Assembly (NCBI GenBank): GCA_019415335.1
Contig: DXKH01000055.1
Span: forward strand, 7,637-71,636
Direction of reading: 5' to 3'
DNA from: Citrobacter sp.
GTDB lineage: Bacteria > Pseudomonadota > Gammaproteobacteria > Enterobacterales > Enterobacteriaceae
Length of the DNA: 64,000 nucleotides
Shown here: positions 26,418 through 34,969 of the stretch, piece by piece
How the letters are laid out: every line of letters starts with the position of its first letter
Numbering within the stretch: position 1 is the first letter of the stretch
The notes under the pieces: generated by a model
What the model was told of the DNA's origin: nothing
What the model saw: the letters and a program-made list of their open reading frames with translations, nothing else
The model's database searches: none
Position numbers and translations under genes: made by a program

Positions 26418-27266
26418 TTATGCTTGGATATTAAATCCTATAAGCACACTGGCAAAATAGTAAGCCATGTATTTTTCGAACATGTGAATAAATTCAGGAA
26501 GTAACCTGATGGTATTCGTCTGGTTGCAGTAAGTTAATAGCTTTTTCTCTTCAGCCTCCAGAATAATTCTCTTTATATGTGAGCGTGATACGCCACAGTT
26601 CGATGCAAGTTTAGCCAGTGGAATAGAAACGATTAAACAATCTTCATGTTTATAGGCGTTGCAATATAAGTTGAGCAGGATCATATGCCCCGCATCTTTG
26701 AGGATAAAAATATCAATATTTTCAACCATATCGAAGTAAAACAACTGATGGTCAACAATGCTTTTGTAGTGCCTGAAAAAATGAGGAAGAAAATCATCCT
26801 GTTTGACTAGTTCTTTAATGTTATGCCCTGGAAAAAGCGTGCTCAGTGATACAGTCATGGTATTAATGAGTTGGTAAGTTTCATTTATCCCTTTCTCAGT
26901 GATACGGTAGACCCATTTTCTTTTGTCATGTTGTGACGTTTTTAGTTCTATACGGCGAGTGATTTTAAGAAATGCGAAAAAAGTGGATATTGTATTGCCG
27001 CTCAACATATTCATGTCGAGAAAATGCTTTTTTACATTGGCTAATAATGGCTCTTCTGAAGCATAATACTCATTGACAATAAGTGTTGCCAGTAAAAATC
27101 TGTGGCTTTTGAAAATGGTTTTGAAAAATAATTTATTTTCATTATATGATTTAAATATTGATTTGTAATGTAACTTAATCGCATTCTCAAATTCGCAATG
27201 GGGCAGAGAATAAAACTTCTCTACGAGTGCATTCATTTTGAAACAGATTTCGGCCTTAGTGGACAT
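26418..27266 (-). CDS. Winged-helix transcriptional regulator-like protein
   Basis: A 282-residue protein, Lys/Phe/Ile-rich and encoded by AT-rich DNA, that I cannot name. A MarR-like winged helix is plausible at about residues 70-135 (LDMNMLSGNTISTFFAFLKITRRIE, then wing KTSQHDKRKWVYRITEKG). A second HTH is plausible near residues 215-245 (IPLAKLASNCGVSRSHIKRIILEAEEKKLL). The ATG at 27266 directly follows AAGGAGTGATA. It lies downstream of the fimbrial genes on the same strand, so it may regulate them. Two HTHs in one chain would be unusual and should be tested. Confidence 0.55.
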   Translation of the reverse strand: MSTKAEICFKMNALVEKFYSLPHCEFENAIKLHYKSIFKSYNENKLFFKTIFKSHRFLLATLIVNEYYASEEPLLANVKKHFLDMNMLSGNTISTFFAFLKITRRIELKTSQHDKRKWVYRITEKGINETYQLINTMTVSLSTLFPGHNIKELVKQDDFLPHFFRHYKSIVDHQLFYFDMVENIDIFILKDAGHMILLNLYCNAYKHEDCLIVSIPLAKLASNCGVSRSHIKRIILEAEEKKLLTYCNQTNTIRLLPEFIHMFEKYMAYYFASVLIGFNIQA

Positions 27267-27423
27267 TATCACTCCTTATTATCGTTAAAAATAAAATGAA
27301 TGTGAACCGCACACTGCCAGGCAGTAAATGTGCTTATAAAAAGGCTGCTGTTTTTTATGCCAGAATGAATACTAATGCTTAAGCATAAGTCAGTTGATTT
27401 TGTCGATGAAACTTAAGACCTTA

Positions 27424-27981
27424 TCAAGAGCTGGATAAGGCAACTTTTATAATAAGTTCGGCGACTGTATTCACAGCATGTTTTTTCTTGATTTTATCAA
27501 TGTGAATATAAACGGTTTTTGTTTTAATTAATAAAATGTCGGCAATGTCACGAATCGGTAAGTTACGTTTAAGAAGATCAAAGATAGTGTGCTCCATTGG
27601 CGTTAATTGAACGTGCCTGAGTTTAGGCGTCCGAATTTTTAAAACATTTTCGATAAGGATACCCGTATTTTTGACGGACACGTCTAAACCCGCAAAATAC
27701 GGGGTGAGCCGTCCGACACCACTTAGTAAGCGCTTGTTAAATTCAGAACTAAAAATGACAATTCTGTCGTAAAGGACATGCTTGAGTTCTGAATACATAG
27801 CTGATGATGGAACAACGCCTGTCACGATCAGTATCAGGATGTTGTATCGTCTTTCAATCCTCTTTTCTGTTTGTTGGCTTGAGTCGGTACAAATGTAACG
27901 CATCGCGTCAAATGTAATAAAATCATCCGAGATCAACGTAATAGCTAGTGTGCCCTTTATAAGGTGTATTTGTTTTACCAT
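27424..27981 (-). CDS. LuxR-type regulator of the fimbrial cluster
   Basis: A 185-residue protein with a C-terminal LuxR/NarL helix-turn-helix: LTPMEHTIFDLLKRNLPIRDIADILLIKTKTVYIHIDKIKKKHAVNT (about residues 125-172). The N-terminal part has no clear phosphoacceptor pattern, so it is probably not a classical response regulator. GAGGTTGTAAC precedes the ATG. It is 70 bases after the second chaperone gene on the same strand, so it may be co-transcribed or have its own promoter. LuxR-type regulators are common in chaperone-usher operons. Confidence 0.72.
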   Translation of the reverse strand: MVKQIHLIKGTLAITLISDDFITFDAMRYICTDSSQQTEKRIERRYNILILIVTGVVPSSAMYSELKHVLYDRIVIFSSEFNKRLLSGVGRLTPYFAGLDVSVKNTGILIENVLKIRTPKLRHVQLTPMEHTIFDLLKRNLPIRDIADILLIKTKTVYIHIDKIKKKHAVNTVAELIIKVALSSS

Positions 27982-28051
27982 GTTACAACCTCAAAATAAA
28001 GTCAGAGTTGATTAAAAGTTCGCCAGGCAAACGGTGGGTAACAGCAATGCG

Positions 28052-28789
28052 TTATTCTTTAAAATTTATTATACGATTTTTAATCAAACCATTATCATTA
28101 ATATAACTGACGGAGATCTTATTGATCTCCTGGCGCTGTAACCTGTCATTCAGGATATAACGACGCTGACTTAAGGGTGGTGTCATCATGTCGGGCTCTC
28201 TTTTGACATCGGTTTTCTTCGACCCAGAAAATGCAACTATGTTAGTGAGGGAGAGATAATAGGGTGTTGGATTCTCACACTCTATATAGCTCTCCTCTTC
28301 CGAGGTGACGATTTTAAAACGAACATTTTGTGCCGGATCGATATTATTCTTCACGTTATCAGGGCGATAAAATATTTTTAACTGAGTATTCATGGTCATA
28401 GCAAGACGGGAATTCAGATCATTACCGCGTTCTGATGGCGGAATCTCATAGATATTCAACCAGTTAACGGTTTCTTTATCGGTTGTCAGCGGCGTCCCAT
28501 TATAAATTATGCGCACACCCTGTTTCTGACCGGGTTCAAGTCGGAAAATAGCAGGGATAACAATAAAAGGTGCTGTTGTGTCATTCGGATCGCCACGACC
28601 GTCATCTGCCCATAGCTGAACTAACACCGGATAGGGATTCGTATTCGCTAACATTAACGGCTGTTCTTTATCTTTTGCAGCGTAAATGACCCGCGTTTTT
28701 TCAGCGAGAATACCTGCCAGCGCAATATCAGAACGGGAAAACATGATGATGAAAAATAGAGCAAAAATTGACTGCGCCACTTTTTTCAT
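28052..28789 (-). CDS. Periplasmic fimbrial chaperone (second copy)
   Basis: A 245-residue PapD-like chaperone. A signal peptide of about 25 residues precedes an Ig-like domain with EKTRVIYAAKDKEQPLMLANTNPYPVLVQLW, PPIFRLEPGQ-type sequence (FVIVIPAIFRLEPGQKQGVRIIYNG) and VNWLNIYEIPPS, the family signature region. A second domain covers about residues 150-245. ATG overlaps the adhesin stop (ATGA). It is the last structural gene of the operon, and with the first chaperone makes two in one system. Confidence 0.85.
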   Translation of the reverse strand: MKKVAQSIFALFFIIMFSRSDIALAGILAEKTRVIYAAKDKEQPLMLANTNPYPVLVQLWADDGRGDPNDTTAPFIVIPAIFRLEPGQKQGVRIIYNGTPLTTDKETVNWLNIYEIPPSERGNDLNSRLAMTMNTQLKIFYRPDNVKNNIDPAQNVRFKIVTSEEESYIECENPTPYYLSLTNIVAFSGSKKTDVKREPDMMTPPLSQRRYILNDRLQRQEINKISVSYINDNGLIKNRIINFKE

Positions 28790-30105
28790 TGCATTTTTAC
28801 CAGAACATAAGATGTGGCATAGATTTTACCTGCCGTTACAGACTGCCCCGGTAATTTACCTAAGGTCGCGGTCATTGTTTGATTATAAGTAGAGTAGCCA
28901 GAAGCATTGCTATTGGTATAACTGGCGCCATCGAGTACAGGATACCATCCCGCGTTGTTTCCGCCTGGTGTTGTTAATGACACCGTACCTGGCTGTCCAA
29001 CAAATAACATCTCTTTATTCAAACTGTTCTTTATTTTTATTCCTACGCCATGTGCCATTTCATTACTAAAATAATTATCAGAAACTAAATATGAAACCCC
29101 ACCGTTAGCATTAACTAAACCCAGTTGTTGTGCGGCGCTGTATGCACCGGGTGAAACCTGAAAACCGATTGCCGTTTGATAATTGTTCACACCAGAAACC
29201 GCTGAGTTATTGCATTCAACCTGCACGGTAAAATTAGCACTGGTGGTCGCGCCTTCTTCAAGTTGCGTGACTGACATCGTAGGAAAAAGCACAACCGGGG
29301 TCACATTCCTGGCCACACAAGTCGGGTTTTGATACAAAGAATTCGCTGCGCGCATACCGTAGCCGAACCCGTTATCGGCCCCCCAAAACAGGAAGCTGTA
29401 AGCGCTGTCCTGGCCCGTTCTGTCCCGGGCGAAACTAAAACTCACATTGCTGTCCCCAGAGAGCTGGATATATGCATTGGGTTGCGTACAACTATAATTT
29501 CTACCTGTCGCGGTAGCGTAACCCAATCCTCCCGTACCCCGTCCGGCGCAATAATTCGATGCTGCTGAGTTTTCAGGTATACTGCTTACACGATATAATT
29601 CAGCAAGCAAGGGCGGAATATCCTGCAAGCGGATTTGAATCTTTCCATTGTCCGTGGTTGCGTAGCTGGTGATCGGCACTTTGTTCCAGTACCGGGTAAG
29701 GGTCACACCTGACATCGTTAATTTCAGACCGGTATAAGCAAACCAGGTTGCGTAAACATCCTTCATGCCATCCTTATTACCGATATCATAAAATCCGCCA
29801 ACTCTGTCATCGCCATTTGTGGCGACAAGAAAATAGATAGAGTCGAGATCTGATTTATCGCATTCCCACAACACCGAAGATGCATTTGCCCCACCATATG
29901 TATAGTTTGTTGGCGGGACGACGACGCTTGCCAGCAATGTCCCAACAGGTTGCAAATAGGTGTCGTTGAGGTTCACTTTGCCAAAGGGGATGATTGCCGT
30001 CCTGCCATCTTCAGTTTGCGATATGGCCGTTAATCGACATGACGCAGCCGCAAATGATGAGGATAGCATTAAGAGAATAAATATTATCGGGGTGATATTT
30101 TTCAC
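28786..30105 (-). CDS. Fimbrial tip adhesin
   Basis: A 439-residue secreted protein with signal peptide MKNITPIIFILLMLSSSFAAA. The N-terminal 230 residues have the size of a receptor-binding lectin domain. The C-terminal part (VTPVVLFPTMSVTQLEEGATTSANFTVQVEC ... ATSYVLVKMQ) resembles a pilin domain with alternating hydrophobic strands. It starts with GTG overlapping the usher stop (GTGA) and overlaps the next chaperone by 4 bases. Position and size support a two-domain adhesin; the receptor is unknown. Confidence 0.78.
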   Translation of the reverse strand: MKNITPIIFILLMLSSSFAAASCRLTAISQTEDGRTAIIPFGKVNLNDTYLQPVGTLLASVVVPPTNYTYGGANASSVLWECDKSDLDSIYFLVATNGDDRVGGFYDIGNKDGMKDVYATWFAYTGLKLTMSGVTLTRYWNKVPITSYATTDNGKIQIRLQDIPPLLAELYRVSSIPENSAASNYCAGRGTGGLGYATATGRNYSCTQPNAYIQLSGDSNVSFSFARDRTGQDSAYSFLFWGADNGFGYGMRAANSLYQNPTCVARNVTPVVLFPTMSVTQLEEGATTSANFTVQVECNNSAVSGVNNYQTAIGFQVSPGAYSAAQQLGLVNANGGVSYLVSDNYFSNEMAHGVGIKIKNSLNKEMLFVGQPGTVSLTTPGGNNAGWYPVLDGASYTNSNASGYSTYNQTMTATLGKLPGQSVTAGKIYATSYVLVKMQ

Positions 30106-32654
30106 ATCTTAACCTGTATGTTATTTGAGATTTTTTCGCATGTGGCCGTTTTTTTTATGAAGGTATCCTTCAGTTCCGACTCGGAAATTTGATAGTCCAG
30201 GTGGCAGATTTCATCATTGTTGTCGCCCCATTTAATTATTAAACGGTTGTCTTTCTTTTCTGACCGAATATATAGCTGGCCGTTTTGCGCAACCATCCCT
30301 TTGGCAATACCTTGCTCGTCATAAACTTCAGCACCTAATGGAACAGGTTCATTATTTTCCTGTGTCGCTTTTATTATGATGGCTACGCCTGAAATGGTTT
30401 TAAATGCCACTTTTATTGCCGCTCCGGCGACAGGCGCGACACGTTGTTCATTTTCTACAATATCCACATTACTGGCCATTCCTTGCGGACTTAGCGTAAT
30501 TGTGCTGTAGCGATAGGGCGTTAATGAAGGAATAAGCGCATAGCCGTTATCATCAATACGTGATTGTGCTGAATTATAAACACTGGCACCGGTTGCTCCT
30601 TTCGCTTCGACCAATGCAAACGTATCGCCAAGATAGGGCCCGAAAGTGACGCCGCCCTGGTGAATGGCTAATGCGCCCTGCATCGACCCTGATGCTTGCC
30701 AGTATTGGTTTCCCCTGGAGACATTGACGCCTGCGTTCATTCCGGAGAATCTTTTTTGCAGGCTGCCATTCAGCACCGTCTGGTTATACGCCTCATTATG
30801 CTGAGCGCCGACGGTATAGTTCAGCGTCTGTTCTTCGTCCACGGTACCTGAAACCGTGCTTTGATATTGGTCGCCACCATTTGATGAATGTGTCCAACTA
30901 CTGTTGATCGAGGAGAGATGGCTGTTGGCTGCACCAAGGGGAACAGAGAAAGAAACGGAGGTCATCGTTTCTGAATGGCGTTGATCATCGCCACTGTTCA
31001 TATACTGACGACCCACTGAAATATTGTAACTGATGCCATTACTGAAACCATTGCTATAGCCAAACTGCAGTTGTTTATCGGTTTTTTGACTATTACGGTA
31101 GTTTTGTAGTGAACCTGACAGGAAGAGGTTGCCATAATCTTTCATGCTTTGACTCATGGACACATCAAAGCGTGATTGTTGTTGATAGCTAGCGGAGTTC
31201 CACAACTGATACTCTGCATATGCCTTTCGAATGCCCAGTACATCGCTGAGATCGCGATAACCCGCCGTTGAATAGCGATAGCCCGCTAAGGAGATGGTGG
31301 TATCTGTTGCCTGAATCGTTTTGCTGTAAGAAAGGTGTGCCATCCAGCCATCGACATAACCTTCAACGGGAAGTTTGGCATGTGACCAGGTCAGGTCCAG
31401 ACCTAATGCCCCCCACTCATTGCTGTAAACACCACCCGTCATGGCGGACTGGTATTCATCCGCAACCCGAATGCCGGTGTTCAACGTGGTGCTATTACTC
31501 AGACCATGTTGCCATGTGAAATCGCTGAAAAGACTCTCTTCGCCTGAATCCCTCGTGCGTCCGAGGGCGACATCAAACCTTGAAAGCCCCGCCCTCATCG
31601 ATTCAGGGATCGCTGAGAAGGGGACAGTAAACTGACTGTGCGAGCCATCCGCGCCATTAACATCGACAGTAAGATCGCCGCTATAGCTGGTGGGATACAG
31701 ATCACCGATCGCAAAAGCGCCAGCAGACACCGTGGTTTGGTAAATCTGTTGGCCATTTTGATACACGGTAACCTTTGATGTTGTGGTCGCGACGCCGCGT
31801 ACGACCGGGGCATATCCCTGCATCGAGTCGGGTAACATGCGGTCATCAGTCGCCAGATTGACCCCGTTGTAGCTTAAACCGGAAAAAAAACGACCATTGG
31901 TTATCAACTCGCCTGCGCTGAACTGACTGCCAAACGAGGGCAGAGGTCGCTGAACATAGGAACGAATGCGTTGCCACGAACTTCCTTGCTGCTTGTCCCA
32001 GTTCAGGTTTGATAATTGACGGTATTGCCACATCCCCATGTTGATACCGCCGTTGAGTGACATCCATGCACTATCCTGATTGGGCGTATTATTCCCGGAG
32101 TAAGAAACATGAAAAACATTCGCCAGATAGTTTACGTAACCTACCGTACTCCCGGCATCGAGATTGTCAGGAGGAACATACCCTCTCGGAATCGTGATCA
32201 TTTCACTTTGCGGAACATAAAGATCAAGACGTAGGTTAGCGAGGTTGAATTTTGTACTTCCTCCCTTTGTGACGTCAGTCAGAAAGACGCAGTTTTCTGC
32301 GCGATTCAGGTTATCCGCGATATCTTCTCTGAGGATGACACCCGCAGACACTAACGTTTTTTTCTCAAAGCAGGGGATAACCTCTTCATTTTTTTGCGAA
32401 ACAAATTTGATATTTGTTCTTTCCACAAAATGGTCATTAATATAGAGATCGGCTTTATACACGCCGGGCGCTATCGCATTTGAATGGGATAACCGCGCGA
32501 TAACGTTTTCATTAATATTATTGCTGCGGAACAGTTTAGCGTCGAAGTACAGTTCTTCTGCCCGACCTTCAGTATTCTCGCTGCAAAATGCGGACGAGGT
32601 AAATACTGCTACAGGTAGCAGTTTAATTATTGCTCGTAAGGTTAACGTCCGCAT
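30102..32654 (-). CDS. Outer-membrane fimbrial usher
   Basis: An 850-residue PapC/FimD-type usher. It has a signal peptide (about residues 1-24), a periplasmic N-terminal domain (LYFDAKLFR..., ending before residue 150), a long beta-barrel with a plug domain near GVATTTSKVTVYQNGQQIYQTTV, and C-terminal domains with YGALIPSLTPYRYSTITLSP-like sequence and a final Cys pair region (EICHLDYQI ... TATCEKI). It forms the secretion and assembly pore for the subunits. It overlaps the chaperone upstream by 13 bases and the adhesin by 3 bases. No frameshift is visible. Confidence 0.92.
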   Translation of the reverse strand: MRTLTLRAIIKLLPVAVFTSSAFCSENTEGRAEELYFDAKLFRSNNINENVIARLSHSNAIAPGVYKADLYINDHFVERTNIKFVSQKNEEVIPCFEKKTLVSAGVILREDIADNLNRAENCVFLTDVTKGGSTKFNLANLRLDLYVPQSEMITIPRGYVPPDNLDAGSTVGYVNYLANVFHVSYSGNNTPNQDSAWMSLNGGINMGMWQYRQLSNLNWDKQQGSSWQRIRSYVQRPLPSFGSQFSAGELITNGRFFSGLSYNGVNLATDDRMLPDSMQGYAPVVRGVATTTSKVTVYQNGQQIYQTTVSAGAFAIGDLYPTSYSGDLTVDVNGADGSHSQFTVPFSAIPESMRAGLSRFDVALGRTRDSGEESLFSDFTWQHGLSNSTTLNTGIRVADEYQSAMTGGVYSNEWGALGLDLTWSHAKLPVEGYVDGWMAHLSYSKTIQATDTTISLAGYRYSTAGYRDLSDVLGIRKAYAEYQLWNSASYQQQSRFDVSMSQSMKDYGNLFLSGSLQNYRNSQKTDKQLQFGYSNGFSNGISYNISVGRQYMNSGDDQRHSETMTSVSFSVPLGAANSHLSSINSSWTHSSNGGDQYQSTVSGTVDEEQTLNYTVGAQHNEAYNQTVLNGSLQKRFSGMNAGVNVSRGNQYWQASGSMQGALAIHQGGVTFGPYLGDTFALVEAKGATGASVYNSAQSRIDDNGYALIPSLTPYRYSTITLSPQGMASNVDIVENEQRVAPVAGAAIKVAFKTISGVAIIIKATQENNEPVPLGAEVYDEQGIAKGMVAQNGQLYIRSEKKDNRLIIKWGDNNDEICHLDYQISESELKDTFIKKTATCEKISNNIQVKM

Positions 32655-33388
32655 TTTATTACCTGTTCAGCCATTTGTTTAATCGTGGTTTCAGTGATAA
32701 TACCCACACCATAGTCATTGATCGTGGTGATTCTTATCTGCTGTCCAACAGATAAGCTATCCTGTTTTCGCAGGCTCTTGATGACGCTATCTGAAAATGG
32801 CGCAATCATTGCCGGGTTTGAAATGATAGTTTTATGCTGATCCTGCTGAGTCGTGATGCTCGCGACGGTCAGATAATAACCCGTTGGGTTTTTCACGATA
32901 AATGAATCCCCTGATTTATGAACGCTTAATTGTTCCGCAATATTGTGCGGAATGTTTTTCAAACTCTGGGGACGGAAAAACAATTTCACTTTGCTGGCTA
33001 CCGTAAGGATCAGCTTGTTTTTATCGCCGACGTCTTTACTTAATGCAGGAATTTGCGTGAAAGTGATGTAGAAAATGGACTCTCTGTTATCAGGCAGACG
33101 TTCTCCTGCCCATGTCAACCTGACGGATTGCCCGCTATGTGGCTCAATTCTGAATAACGGAGGGGAAATAATAAAGTCAGTACTTTCTGTGTTCGACGGT
33201 GTTTCTTGTTCATTTACCGTGACCTGAATCAGGTACGGCACGGCGTCAGGATTGGAAAATTGAATGGTTTTCTCTTTTGCATCAGCCGGATAGATAACGC
33301 GCGTGCCACTCATGATTACACTTGCGTTGCTTGTTGCAGTGAAAAAGAGGACAAAAAGTAGCGTTAAATATCCATGGATAGATTTCAT
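32642..33388 (-). CDS. Periplasmic fimbrial chaperone (first copy)
   Basis: A 248-residue PapD-like chaperone with signal peptide (about residues 1-22). SGTRVIYPADAKEKTIQFSNPDAVPYLIQVTV starts the first Ig-like domain, PPLFRIEPHSGQSVRLTW is the hallmark F1-strand region, and FYITFTQIPAL follows. The protein holds pilin subunits in the periplasm and delivers them to the usher. It overlaps the usher gene by 13 bases. Sequence differs clearly from the second chaperone, so the two may serve different subunits. Confidence 0.88.
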   Translation of the reverse strand: MKSIHGYLTLLFVLFFTATSNASVIMSGTRVIYPADAKEKTIQFSNPDAVPYLIQVTVNEQETPSNTESTDFIISPPLFRIEPHSGQSVRLTWAGERLPDNRESIFYITFTQIPALSKDVGDKNKLILTVASKVKLFFRPQSLKNIPHNIAEQLSVHKSGDSFIVKNPTGYYLTVASITTQQDQHKTIISNPAMIAPFSDSVIKSLRKQDSLSVGQQIRITTINDYGVGIITETTIKQMAEQVIKCGR

Positions 33389-33449
33389 TGCGGACTCGTA
33401 ACGTTAGAATTTAAATTAAGTTACCGGCGAATGTTATCGCCGGTATTGG

Positions 33450-34007
33450 CTATAAATAGCTCAGGGTATATTCAGCGACCGCGGTCACTGCGCCGGCGGT
33501 AACGGAAGTGGACAGTGAATAATACTGGGCGCCGAAACTATATGTTGCCGATGTCTGACTTTCAGGCAAAACAAGTCCTGCGACGGCGGTCGGGCCATTT
33601 AATGTCACAGGATTGGTTCCATCGCTTTTCTCTGTAATTTGGATCCCAACATTCCCGGCGACAGTCGTTGTGGAGGCGTCGGCGACATTACCCAATACGC
33701 CGGTTGTGCTGTCAACACTGTGACCCAGGAATTTGGTTTTAATTTCGGTGCCACCACTTGCTCCTGGTGCGCAACCCGTTACTGAAATGGTGAAAGGGGT
33801 TAATCCTACCGCTTTGCCCGTCGTTGCACTGAAATCAGCAACAGAAACTGTCGGCAGCATGACGACGGAGTTCGTATCGCCATTAATATTGACGGAACAT
33901 GTCTGTGTTGACACCTCACCCTGGAAGGTCACGGTATTTAAAGCCCAGGCTCCCGGGGCAAATAAACAGCCTATAAGTACGGAGGCTGGAACAATTTTTT
34001 GGTACAT
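33450..34007 (-). CDS. Major fimbrial subunit
   Basis: A 185-residue FimA-like pilin with signal peptide (about residues 1-22, ending GAWA). Cysteines in STQTCSVNING (about residue 36) and VTGCAPG (about residue 76) form the expected disulfide, and the C-terminus (TAVAEYTLSYL) has the aromatic beta-strand pattern used for donor-strand exchange and chaperone binding. AAAGGAG precedes the ATG by 8 bases. It is the first gene of the leftward operon and 61 bases before the chaperone gene. Confidence 0.85.
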   Translation of the reverse strand: MYQKIVPASVLIGCLFAPGAWALNTVTFQGEVSTQTCSVNINGDTNSVVMLPTVSVADFSATTGKAVGLTPFTISVTGCAPGASGGTEIKTKFLGHSVDSTTGVLGNVADASTTTVAGNVGIQITEKSDGTNPVTLNGPTAVAGLVLPESQTSATYSFGAQYYSLSTSVTAGAVTAVAEYTLSYL

Positions 34008-34558
34008 GATTACGGCTCCTTTAAAAAGAGAGGATGTTGCTTGTCTGGATTTAATAAATAAAATTCAGAGAGTGGGTTTAATAAAGGTGTGGCATAGCAT
34101 GGTCGCGAGACCATTAAATTAAATGTGCTTAAAATGAAAGGGCGTTTTTATATAAAATGAAGGGTGAATTCCTTTACGTTTAAAAAATCCCTGGAGTAAT
34201 TTGCAGGTGTTAATTTTTAGTTGCTTGCCTGCTGCTTATTTGACCTTAGGAATAGTCTTATGTCAACGAGGCTGGGCTGTCCATTTTTGGGTGTATTATA
34301 CTAACCGGCTGATGCTATATTTTTTGCAATAGTTAGTCGGGTATTGATTGTTACGTAAAATGCATAGCCGTAGCGACAGATTATCATCCGATCACCGCGG
34401 CTTTCCTTTCGCAGAAAGAGTGGCGGTATCCGTCTTTCTAAAACTGCGAAAAGTGAGCAGTGATGTTCGTGACGGCAGCGCCACATAACTTTACAGCCCA
34501 GAGGTTGCGTAAAACACGCCAGCCGCTAAGATAACTCGCGTCAATGAGTGAGGGTGTA
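34008..34558. other. Intergenic region between the fimbrial operon and scsA
   Basis: About 550 AT-rich bases with divergent promoters expected. I see a short palindrome TGGTC-GCGA-GACCA (about 34099-34112) and a distant ACTAAC...GTTAGT pair, but no long inverted repeats of a fim-like phase switch, and no credible gene. No operator is recognised. Confidence 0.45.
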
Positions 34559-34921
34559 ATGGCGAAACGTCAACGGATGGGATGGTGGTTCCTCTGCCTG
34601 GCATGTGTCGTGGTGATAGTCTGTACCGCGCAGCGCATGGCGGGTCTGCACGCGTTGCAGATGGAGACAACCGCGATCGCGACGACGGCATCGCCGACGT
34701 CCGTGACCGATGAAGCGTCCCCCGTGACCCCGTGCGAGCTCAGTGCAAAATCGCTGCTTGCCGCACCACCGGTCGTTTTTGAAGGCGCGATCCTCGCGCT
34801 CTGTTTACTCCTTGCCTTGTTAACGCCGTTCAGGACGGTACGCTTACCGTTCTTCCCGCAACGCGTTATTTCTCCACCCAGACTTCGGGTCCATCTCAGA
34901 TTCTGCGTTTTCCGCGAATGA
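34559..34921 (+). CDS. scsA: ScsA-like membrane protein
   Basis: A 120-residue protein with one N-terminal and one central membrane segment (about residues 7-27 and 75-93), two cysteines and a basic C-terminus. It directly precedes scsB, as in the scsABCD (suppressor of copper sensitivity) operon of Salmonella, and its size fits ScsA. An in-frame ATG at 34544 has no ribosome site, while ATG 34559 follows GAGGG. Its role in copper tolerance is known only by association with ScsB, ScsC and ScsD. Confidence 0.75.
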   Translation: MAKRQRMGWWFLCLACVVVIVCTAQRMAGLHALQMETTAIATTASPTSVTDEASPVTPCELSAKSLLAAPPVVFEGAILALCLLLALLTPFRTVRLPFFPQRVISPPRLRVHLRFCVFRE

Positions 34922-34969
34922 CAGACTGGCTGTTTCGTACAGTAAGTTAATCATTCATGGAGAAAAATT

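Noticed and set aside
34008..34558. Possible phase-variable invertible switch ahead of the pilin gene
   Set aside because: Only short palindromes are present, no paired long inverted repeats, and no recombinase gene nearby.
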